DNA from: Gossypium raimondii
Taxonomy: Eukaryota; Streptophyta; Magnoliopsida; Malvales; Malvaceae
Length of the DNA stretch: 64,000 bases
Assembly: GCF_025698545.1 (NCBI RefSeq)
Contig: NC_068570.1
Coordinates: forward strand, 868,001 to 932,000
Reading direction: 5' to 3'
Under the pieces are notes generated by a model. The model worked only from the letters and a program-made list of their open reading frames with translations. It did no database searches and was not told the origin of the DNA. The number at the start of each line of letters is the position of its first letter. Position 1 is the first letter of the stretch. Position numbers and translations under genes: made by a program. Positions 1 to 8,904 of this stretch are shown piece after piece.

Positions 1-866
1 GTGCATTTGTTTGCTGTCTGAATGTCAATTCATTTAGGCTGTTTTTGTGTATTTTTGTTCGGGTGTAAATGAGATACCGGTATTCGTAAATTATTTGAGT
101 TCAATTTGAAAAAATTCGAATTGAATTCGGCAATTATCGAGTTTAGCTTGAGGTATCAATCGAGCTGAATTCAAGTTTAGTATTAATTTGTTCAATTAGA
201 TTAATCTAATTAATTGAATCATGAACCAGGGGCGGCGTCGGGGGGTTGGCAAGGGCCTTGCCCCCCAAAATGGGAAATTTTGACTTTTGACCCTTTACAA
301 TTTATAAAATTTTAAGTTAGTATAGGTAAAGTTACACTTTGACACCCAAAATGACAAAATTTTGATTTAATCCTTTAGAATTATAAACATATGGACTATT
401 AAAATGAAAAAAAAAATTACATTTTAACTTTCATAAAAATATACAATTTAATTTCGACTCTTCTAAAAAAAATTTTCTAGCTTCATCTCTACTGTAAATT
501 AATAGTTTAACTGATCTGATTACAAATTCGATTTCGAAAATCTTGATCGTGTGGCATGTAAAGGTTCTCAAAGCATGAAACATGGATAAAAAATGACTTC
601 CATGCATACTTTTGGGATTAATATGTATATATAATGAACTTAATTAGTGGGATATTTGTGCTTTGACTAATGTATATATTTGGTGTTTTGAACATACATA
701 TCTGCCTATGATTATTTTTAATGTATATGTTGTGTGGTTGGAATTGAATCGATTCGGTTGGTTAGATCGGAAATTGGTTAAAAATATTATTTTTAAAATT
801 TTTAAAAAAAATATTTTAAAAAAATGATTTTTATAGATATCCGATCACACTTAGTTAAAAAGATCA
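1..866. other. Intergenic, repeat-derived, no gene seen
   Basis: This is AT-rich DNA with no coding signal. Positions about 60-200 belong to a dispersed repeat rich in GAGCTCGA-like words that recurs near 11830-12180, 13335-13825 and 38610-38965. Positions about 225-480 hold a member of the dispersed GGGGCG...CCTTGCCCC family, which recurs near 12340, 14520, 24555, 27000, 54325 and 62514. The rest is unremarkable. Confidence 0.6.
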
Positions 867-867
867 T

Positions 868-1115
868 TAGTGTATAGTAATACTATGAATGAACCAATAT
901 TGAATATTGGTAACAATATCAGCAAAAGAACGTTCTTCTGTGTTTCCAGACATGCCGAGCTCCACATATTCTTGTAGGGGATCGATTCTGTAAAAGATGG
1001 GATCAGTAAACGGGAATTCATCGAAATTCAATCTTTGTGAGATTGTTAATATTGTACCAAATGTATTTTTAGAGTATACCGAATCAGTATAGCTATCCTT
1101 CCTCGGACACAACAA
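868..1115 (-). pseudogene. psbE: Nuclear plastid DNA insertion with the 5' end of psbE
   Basis: Read on the minus strand, an ATG at 953-951 opens a frame containing [12 protein letters not shown] and then FIHSITI. This closely follows the start of cytochrome b559 alpha (PsbE), the plastid-encoded heme-binding subunit of photosystem II. The match stops after about 27 codons near position 870, before most of the membrane helix, so no functional product is possible. The upstream DNA (about 954-1115) also looks like the plastid psbE 5' flank, ending in an AAGAATATGTGGAGCTCGGC-type sequence just before the ATG. It is open in frame by chance. Several residues differ from the usual plastid protein, so the insertion is not fresh. 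It is a nuclear plastid DNA fragment (NUPT) of roughly 250 bp. The identification rests on recalled family sequence, not on a search. Confidence 0.85.
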
Positions 1116-1439
1116 CACAATTTCAAATAGTGATAATTGCTTTTTTAATAAAAATCTTGTGTTTTAAAAGTTAAATTGTTCATATATTTTTAAATTATTA
1201 ATCTAATTTGACCACTGATCAAGATAAGAAAACCTTAACGATTAGTATGGAGAACTACATTGTTACTATAATGGCTTTTTTAGAACGCCAATGCGATACA
1301 AACATCAATGGATGCACAGCATAAGTCAGCCAAACGTTGCTTTACACTACAATTAAGAGAAGAAAAAAAGGAGAGGGAAAAAAAAGGCTGTCTCGAGTTT
1401 GAACTTATGACCAAAATTTTCAGAATCGGATCAACGATC

Positions 1440-1945
1440 AAATTGGTCTAGTTATTAATTTTATTGGTTTGTATGGTTTGATTAAATAAATTATTGAAAA
1501 ATTTAAAATAAAAATAAAAATTCCTATTCAACCTGTGTTTTGCCTAGCTCAACCAATTTGTACCTATTCCCAGGTCAACCAGTCTAATAACTTTTTTCCG
1601 GACCGGTGATCAATTGCTTAGGCTACTAGTTCGTTGGTCCAATCAATTCGATTAAATAAATCATTAAAGATAAAACAAAATAAATCCATTCAACCAGTTC
1701 AATTGGTTTTTTGCTTGGTATTACTAATCCGTACTGGTTCCCAATTCAACCAGTCTAATAAATTTCTTTCGATCGGTGGTCAAATTGTTCAATCCACTAG
1801 TTTACTGTCCACTCAATTCGATTAAATAAATAATAAAAATATTAAAAATAAATATCCGATTCAACCACCCAATTCAATCAATTTTTTATTTGATTTAACT
1901 GATCCATATCGATCCTCAAATCAACCAATCTAATAACTTCCTTCG
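1440..1945. repeat. Tandem array, three copies of about 170 bp
   Basis: The anchor GATTAAATAAA, preceded by AATTCG in the last two copies, occurs at about 1480, 1650 and 1820, giving an exact period of 170 bp. Each copy also has a CAACCAGTCTAATAA-like word and a pyrimidine-rich stretch. Copies are clearly diverged. A single dispersed monomer of the same sequence lies near 59095-59290. The short open frame inside the middle copy (1634-1825) is a by-product. Confidence 0.75.
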
Positions 1946-1971
1946 TTACATCTTAATCAAACATCTTTTTT

Positions 1972-2125
1972 TTTTTAAATTTAAATCTCGTTATAGATTT
2001 TTATTATATCTGATTTTTTTATACAATTCTAAAATTACTTATAACCCCTTTTCAACTCTTAAATAGGAAGACTCGAACCTATATCTTTTTATACTGAAAA
2101 TAATATCGATGCTATTCAAATATAC
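1972..2125 (-). mobile_element. SINE-like relic (tRNA-derived), truncated
   Basis: The segment around TTAAATAGGAAGACTCGAACC resembles longer copies near 8150-8338 and 26735-26915. Those end in GAACTAAGACTCAATC, which on the opposite strand looks like a degraded tRNA A-box region. It is probably a decayed SINE. Confidence 0.4.
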
Positions 2126-2684
2126 TTGTCTATAAGAACCGAAGACTTGAAAAAAGGGCAGTAGGTTAATTGACAACAAATTAGTACCGTTGGTCAACCA
2201 AAGAAAAAGACGGTAGAAAAGTCCTTAATCGTGAACTCAAGGCGTGTATTTTGTAACGACTTAAAAAGACTTTGAAAGTTCAAATTCTATTATTAGTCCT
2301 TGTAAATTATGGATTTAATCCTTATTTTATTTTTTTATTAATTTTAGTCTTTATATTTTTCGTATTTTAAAATTTCAGTCCTAACTTAAATTATAGCCTT
2401 TACATCGACTAGGTAAAAATTCTGCTATTAGTCTTGTTCTATGCATAAACAGTGGGTTGAAATTCCAGTCATGGTTAAAAACAACCGTCACTAAATTCAA
2501 TAACTAAAAATGTGGCTTTTTTTGTGTGTGTATGAATATTACGTGAAAATAACAATCAGGCATAACGTTGCACATATACTAATATAATTGGCGCATAATA
2601 TTTTAAAAATAGTAAAATATAACGATTATTGTTTGGCCAAGACTAGAATTTCAAAATAAAAAAAGTGAAGGTAAAAACAAGGGT

Positions 2685-3045
2685 TAAATATCAAATTTAT
2701 ACACGAACTTTGATCCAATATGTAATTTAATACATGAGTATTTATTTAGTGCATTTATACACATGAAACTTGAATTGTGGTTTATATATATATGAAACTT
2801 TGATTTTGATTCAATTGTATACGTTTTAAAAATGAATATATATAATTATTTTCATTTTGGATTAATATAATTATTTGTGTATGTAATATATTAACATAAA
2901 ATTATGCTAATTCGATAATGTTATTAGTGGTTCGTGAAAATTAATCAAATTAAATTTTCATGTATAAAATCACAAAAAATAATGTTCATGTATCAAATTG
3001 TACATTGCATCAAAATTCATGTATGATTTTAATATTTATCTCATC
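2685..3045. repeat. Dispersed AT-rich repeat, family C
   Basis: The segment carries words such as ATGAAACTTTGATTTTGATTC, with an inverted counterpart near its other end, like a MITE with long degenerate terminal inverted repeats. Related copies lie near 20640-20985, 45612-45985, 48915-49290 and 49500-49805. It ends about 140 bp upstream of the receptor kinase start codon. Confidence 0.55.
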
Positions 3046-3185
3046 TAAAAAAAGTTTAAGTACAAGGACTAAATCGATAATTTAGACTAATCCTCCTAAT
3101 GCACTATTGACAAGGGATCGCATTTACTGTTTTTCCTTACAAGCACTGCAAAAAAAAAAAAGCACAAGCTCTATCTTCCACTTTA

Positions 3186-5552
3186 ATGGCGTATCTTGTT
3201 CTTCTTCTTCTTTTGAATTTTGTATTTAATGCAACAAATGCTCAATCAACAAGCTCTATTATCAAACCAGGTTCTTCTCTTTCACCCATTAATAATTCAT
3301 ATTTGCTATCGCCGTCCGGCCAGTTCGCTTTCGGTTTCTACCGATACAAAAACGGCTACTCCGTAGGCATATGGTTCGAAAACATCCAGCAGAAAACAAT
3401 TGTATGGACGGCTAACCGAGATGCCTCGCCGTTCCCTAGCGATGTCACATTGGTTTTAACCACCGAAGGTACCCTTATTGTTCGACAAAAGCAAGGTCAA
3501 GACGTACTCATTGCCGATACTAGCAGTGATAACGTGTCACGGTTAGCAACTTCGGCCTCGATGCTCGATTCGGGTAACTTTGTTTTGTTGAATTCGAGTG
3601 GTGGGATCGTATGGAAGAGTTTTGATTTCCCGACCGATACCATTTTACCAGGACAACGTGTAGCGGTGACCGGTAAGCTCGTTTCGAGTGTTGCCGAGTC
3701 GGATCATGGTAACGGAAAATTTCTAATTCTTATGCAAAGTGATGGGGATTTGGTTCAATTCCCTGTTGAAGCAGTGGAACTTGGTGCTGCTTATTGGGCT
3801 ACTAACACATTTAATGCTGGATATGGTGTGAGCTTGAATCTTGATGGTAATGGTCACCTATATTTGTTAAATGATACCGGGTTCAACATCAAAAGTATTA
3901 ATAAGAACTACGTTAATGCCTCGGGTAAGTCCGTGTATCGTGCAACAATCGATACGGATGGTATATTTCGATTGTACTCACATAGTTCTAACCGATTTGA
4001 TGATTGGTACACCGAATGGTCATCCTCTAATGATAGATGTAATCCTTTGGGCTTGTGCGGTGAGAATAGTTATTGTGTTATGATGGATGGGGAACCCATT
4101 TGTCGATGTCCTCCTCATTTCAATTTTATCAACGAGAAGCGACAGGAATTGGGTTGCCGAAAGAACTATAGTTTAGTTGCTTGTGACACAAGAAATGACC
4201 AAACTTTTGATTTTCTTGAGGTGAATGATGTGTCTTGGAAAGATGATGCGTATTTGAGTCTCTCGTCGATGACAAAGAACAGTTGTAGGGTCGAGTGTTA
4301 TCGAGATTGTAGTTGCGAAGCCGCTGTCTTAGAGAACGAGTCGTGTAAAATGATGAAGTTGCCGTTTAGGTTTGGGAAAAGAGTATTAAGTGGTCAAGTT
4401 ACTGCATTTTTAAAGATTGGTGGAGAACTTGCTGGTGTTGGGACAAGGAAAAGGAAAAGGAAGCTAAGAATGGATATGTTAATCATTAGTGTTGCCATGG
4501 CATGCTTGACGCTTGGGTTTCTAGTTGTAGCAACGATCGGCGTTCGAAAGCATCGTGCTCATGTTCGAAAATACAAGCGTGTTTTGCGTTTGGTAAACAA
4601 TCGAGTTGCTGAAGATGTTGCCTTGAAATCATTTTCCTTCGAGGAGCTTAAAGATGCAACCAACAATTTTGTGGACGTGATCGGTAAAGGAGCTTACGGG
4701 ACGGTTTTCAAAGGGGTGATATTCGATGGCGAAAGAACAGTAGCCGTCAAGAGACTGGAAAAAGTGGTGGCCGAAGGTGAAAGAGATTTCCTGAATGAAA
4801 TGAAAGCCATCGGGAAAACACATCACAAGAACCTCGTTCGATTGCTCGGTTATTGCTACGACGGGACTAATAGGCTTCTGGTTTACGAGTACATGAAAAA
4901 CGGTTCTCTTGCAGATTTTCTTTTCAAATCGAGATTAAAGGTAAATTGGGAAGGAAGAGTCGAAGTAGTATTGAGTATAGCGAGAGGACTTTGTTACTTG
5001 CATGAAGAATGCGAGACTCGGATTATCCATTGCGATATCAAACCCGAAAACATCCTAATGGACGACAAAGGGTACGCGAAAATTGCAGATTTTGGAGTAG
5101 CCAAGCTATTGATGCCTAACCAATCTAGGACATACACCGAAATCCGAGGGACGAGGGGATACGTTGCCCCAGAGTGGCTTCGAAACTTACCAATAACCGT
5201 GAAAGCCGATGTTTATAGCTTCGGAATCATGCTGTTCGAGATCATTTGTTGTAGAAGGAGTGTGAAAGCGGATGTTCCGGAAAACGAACAAGTTCTTGCA
5301 TTCTGGGTGAATGATTGTTTCAAGGCTAATGAAGTGGAGAAGCTGGTGCAAAATGAATTTGTGGAGAAGAGTAAATTGGAGAAGATGGTTAAGGTCGGAT
5401 TATGGTGCACCCAAGATGAAGCATCGTCTCGACCGTCGATGAAAAGGGTTATCTTGATGCTAGAAGGGACGGTTAATATACCCGATCCTCCACCCCTTAG
5501 CTCCTTTGTTAGTTCTCCTCCACTCCTTAGCTCCTTTGTTAGTTCTCCTTAG
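3186..5552 (+). CDS. G-type lectin S-receptor-like serine/threonine kinase (LECRK3/RLK1-like)
   Basis: This is a single-exon gene for 788 residues, a normal size for the family. A hydrophobic signal peptide (about 1-19, ending NATNAQ) leads into a bulb-type mannose-binding lectin region (about 25-190), then an EGF/PAN-like cysteine-rich part with the motif NPLGLCGENSYC (about 270-400). One membrane helix follows at about 432-452, then a cytoplasmic kinase at about 498-770. The kinase has the glycine loop GKGAYGTVF (500-508), the lysine in AVKRL (K522), HCDIKPEN (H615) and DFG (635-637). The residue before the catalytic Asp is Cys instead of Arg, which marks a non-RD kinase, a type often found in innate immune receptors. 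The protein should sit in the plasma membrane and pass extracellular signals inside. The ligand is unknown. The last 20 residues are a tandem repeat of PPLSSFVSSP. Confidence 0.95.
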   Translation: MAYLVLLLLLNFVFNATNAQSTSSIIKPGSSLSPINNSYLLSPSGQFAFGFYRYKNGYSVGIWFENIQQKTIVWTANRDASPFPSDVTLVLTTEGTLIVRQKQGQDVLIADTSSDNVSRLATSASMLDSGNFVLLNSSGGIVWKSFDFPTDTILPGQRVAVTGKLVSSVAESDHGNGKFLILMQSDGDLVQFPVEAVELGAAYWATNTFNAGYGVSLNLDGNGHLYLLNDTGFNIKSINKNYVNASGKSVYRATIDTDGIFRLYSHSSNRFDDWYTEWSSSNDRCNPLGLCGENSYCVMMDGEPICRCPPHFNFINEKRQELGCRKNYSLVACDTRNDQTFDFLEVNDVSWKDDAYLSLSSMTKNSCRVECYRDCSCEAAVLENESCKMMKLPFRFGKRVLSGQVTAFLKIGGELAGVGTRKRKRKLRMDMLIISVAMACLTLGFLVVATIGVRKHRAHVRKYKRVLRLVNNRVAEDVALKSFSFEELKDATNNFVDVIGKGAYGTVFKGVIFDGERTVAVKRLEKVVAEGERDFLNEMKAIGKTHHKNLVRLLGYCYDGTNRLLVYEYMKNGSLADFLFKSRLKVNWEGRVEVVLSIARGLCYLHEECETRIIHCDIKPENILMDDKGYAKIADFGVAKLLMPNQSRTYTEIRGTRGYVAPEWLRNLPITVKADVYSFGIMLFEIICCRRSVKADVPENEQVLAFWVNDCFKANEVEKLVQNEFVEKSKLEKMVKVGLWCTQDEASSRPSMKRVILMLEGTVNIPDPPPLSSFVSSPPLLSSFVSSP
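5490..5549 (+). repeat. 30-bp tandem duplication at the 3' end of the kinase gene
   Basis: Bases 5490-5519 and 5520-5549 are the same 30-mer apart from one C/T change. Each encodes PPLSSFVSSP or PLLSSFVSSP, and the stop codon follows directly. The reading frame is kept because 30 is a multiple of three. Confidence 0.95.
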
Positions 5553-5940
5553 ATCATGTTTGTGCCACGAGTCAAGACTTTAACTTTGCCAAGCGTAACA
5601 AACATAATGTCCATGCTTATATAGATGTGAATTACACTAATGAATCACGGCAGGTATATACATTTTTATATATGTATATATTATCAGCCTGATAAAATTT
5701 ACAGTGTAATCAAGAAATTTTTCTATAATACTGAAATAGAGGAAGATGTTTAGATTTTGAATCTTGAATTTATTGAATCTTTTTTAAGAGGTAAGAATAT
5801 ATCTTTAGTTAATTCGGTTTTTATATATCAAGAATCTAATGAACTAACTAAACTAATAAAATTGAATTAACCAAAATGAGTTGAATGATATTTTTTTTTT
5901 TAAATTTATTTATAAAATTAATTAATTAATTAACTAAGAT

Positions 5941-5965
5941 GGGTTGGGTTGGGTTGGGTTGGGTT
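5941..5965 (+). repeat. GGGTT pentamer run
   Basis: Five consecutive GGGTT units are followed by GGGTAGGGTAGG. Four or more G3 tracts with 2-nt spacers meet the simple pattern for a G-quadruplex. The unit is not the plant telomere repeat TTTAGGG. Confidence 0.85.
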
Positions 5966-8149
5966 CTATTGGGTAGGGTAGGCTTGTTTTATAGTTGGGC
6001 AATTTAATTGGGTTAGGTTATTTACCGAAATTAATTAATTGGGTTATTTTATATTTCACTATTTTTTATAATTAATTAATTAATTAATTATGTGGTTGGA
6101 GTTATTTTATATTTGAGTAATTTAATTGGGCTGATTTATTTTATATTTTGGTTGGCTCACATATGTATAGATTTATTTATGAGTAGGACCGATTTAAAAA
6201 GTGAGAGGGTTTGAGAAAAATATAAGTTAAAAAAATGGGTTTTAGCAAAAATATAAGGCCTGTTTAAAAAACGGGTCAAGTCTCGGATAAATTTTTTTAA
6301 TCCATTTAGAAAATGGACTGCTATTTTCCCACTGTTTCGCTATTATGTTGGTACTATTTTATTGTTATTATTTGGATATTGTATAACTTTTGTTTTATTG
6401 TTAATTTTGCTATTATTGTAGAGACAATTGCTTGTTAAGTTGTATCCATCTTAGTGTTATTTAAGTATAACTAATTTAATTTAATTTAATTTAATTTCAA
6501 TTTGTTGGGAAATATTTATCTTAATGTTTTTAGTTTTTTTATGTATTATATTTTTTTATAAATTTTTATATAAAAAATATAAAATTTTTAATAATGGTGG
6601 GCAGTAGACTCAGGTTTCAACATTTTTATCCGGGTTAAGCTTGAACAAAATTTTAAGCCCATATTTTGGGTCGGACCTGAACCTATCAAGTAGGCCTAAA
6701 AGTTTTGTTAGTGTTCGGCCTAACCCATAGACACGTCTACATATGTATAATTGAGTTTTTTTTTTATTTCAACTTTTTGAATATTGGTTAGATAAATATA
6801 TTGAGTTGAATTTAATGTTTAATCGATTTATCAATTTAGATATTCATAATTAATAACCAATTTAATAAATTCGGTTTAATTGATATCTTACACACTTCTA
6901 TCCGAAAATGTTTACATGAACCAAGTTAAATTCAAGTTCGCAACATAAATTTGCAAATAGTTTATCTCGAACTTATGTTACTTAAATTTAAATACGAATA
7001 TCAAATAGGAGTATCTATAGATACGAATATGATTGAAATTTTAAATAAAATTCATATAAAATTTTCATAAATGTTAGTAAGCGAGATGATGCTCTCCATG
7101 TTCAAATCACAACCATTACTGTAAATATTATTAAATGCAATTTTTTTGTCAAAGAAAACAAGACAAAACAAAACTGTCGTAAGTCTTTGTTTCTTTATTG
7201 CTTTATTAATGTCATAAAATAAGTCCTATCTAGCAATAGGCATCGGCCTAACTTGCAATTATTATTATCATGGTTTTATTCGTAAATTAGCCCTTAAACT
7301 ATACTATAATTTTAAATTAATCCTTAACGTTTCTTTTGGTAAGAAATGATCCTTAACTATCAATTTTATCATATTTATTTTGGAACAAAACCATGACGTC
7401 CAATAAAAATATGCCATGTGTTATGTTGTTATTGGTTGATATCAGTTTTGAGGTAAATTGAGATAAATTGATAGTTTAGGGCTACTTCTTACTAAAAAAA
7501 TTTATGAAGCAATCTGAAAATTAAAGTATAATTTAGGGTTCAATTTACTAATAAAACATGACTAAAATAAAGATAAGCTGATAATTTGTTAGAATAAACT
7601 AATAAACAAGCTTTTGAATTTTACAATTTTATTTAAATTAAGCTCTAATATCTTTGGTTAAAATATTCCATCGGTCTCTACTCTTTTCAAATTTGAAATT
7701 TGGTCATTATATTTTTATTTTTATGAATTTAATCTTGCTACTTTTTAGAATTCAAAATTCAGATCTAATTATTAACAAAATTAAAATTTTTCGTTAAATT
7801 TATTGATGTGACATTTTGAAATTAAAAAAACTCATTTAGTAGCGATGCGATTGCAAAAATAATGTTACAATGAACTTTAATTTAATAAAATAATTTTTTA
7901 AAATTTTAAAAATAGAGTAATTAAATTACTAAAAATAAAAGTATACAAATTAAATTCTAAATTTAATACATATTTTAACTAATATTTTTTATAAATAAAC
8001 TTGTTGACTGGGTAAGTGACTTGTTTGTACTAAGTCAAGCTTGGCTAAACTTTTATTCATTTTGGACTGATATGATCCAAATAATAAAAATATTTTATTT
8101 AAATTTAATTATAAAATTTATTTATATATAAACTTAATTTTTAATATTG

Positions 8150-8338
8150 TATTTTTTTTAATAATCTCATTATAGATTTGGATGTTTGCTCTTTTAGACA
8201 TAATGTTTAGAAGTATCTATCATCCCTTCTCAACCCATTAATAGGAGGATAATGTGTTTCAACGTACTCAAATCACGTCCTACATTAACAATAATACTTA
8301 TGCCGATTGAACTAAGACTCAATCTGCCAATAATGTAG
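8150..8338 (-). mobile_element. SINE-like element (tRNA-derived)
   Basis: It closely parallels 26735-26915: both have an ACATAATG...TAGAA part, CAACCC-type and AATAGGAGGATAATG words, a TCAAATCACGTCC box and a GAACTAAGACTCAATC end. On the minus strand the GATTGAGTCTTAGTTC and GACGTGATTTGA words sit where pol III A and B boxes would be. It is decayed and no clear target duplication was seen. Confidence 0.45.
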
Positions 8339-8904
8339 TATTATATCAACAATGTTAGAGCAAAATTCAGGCATCAGATTAGAATTTTGGTTAAAGGTAA
8401 AATAATCCAAATTGTAAATAATAAATTAATATTAATTTTTAAATATCGTATTAATATTTTAGCCAATTTGTTTATTTGGAAATTTTGGATCTAAGATAAT
8501 CCAATCCCACTCAGCACGCTAATACAGTACCAAAGTCAACGAATCATTTGTAGCCGTCCGATCATTTCCTTGTACCTAACAATTTTAAGTTTTATCAAAG
8601 ATCAAGGATCCAAATTCCATCTTTTACAGTGGTCGCGAAAGCACCAAATCTAACCTCCTCAATGTTCTCTGCTAAAAAACCAAAAAATATATATATTTAA
8701 AAAAAAAATTCAACTTCTCAGCAACGACTAAGCTTATTTGTGTATCTCTCTGAATAAAAATTAAATAAATCCCCAAAAAAATTAAAAATAAAACCCAGAA
8801 AAATAGTAGCTTAAATTCGTCAACTTTGCTGTAGATTTTAAGCAAAGACCCATTTTTCTTCTTCATCTCTCTGTTTTCGCCGTTCTGTTTCAGTATTGGG
8901 ACCA

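Larger units (their letters stand above)
5553..8890. other. Intergenic, repeat-rich, no gene seen
   Basis: About 3.3 kb of AT-rich DNA. A GGGTT pentamer run lies at 5941-5965. A diffuse repeat that includes GGGTCGGACCTGAACC and GGCCTAACCCATAGACAC covers about 6180-6745. A palindromic MITE-like segment lies at 7270-7555 and a family-D element at 7615-7985. A SINE-like relic lies at 8150-8338. The last 350 bp (from about 8480) is less repetitive and is probably the promoter and 5' UTR of the arabinosyltransferase gene. Confidence 0.55.

Noticed and set aside
868..1115. Functional psbE gene
   Set aside because: Only about 27 codons remain and the membrane helix is missing, so it is a plastid DNA relic.
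1634..1825. 63-codon open frame
   Set aside because: It lies wholly within the 170-bp tandem array and has no domain.
5941..5965. Interstitial telomere repeat
   Set aside because: The unit is GGGTT, not the plant TTTAGGG.
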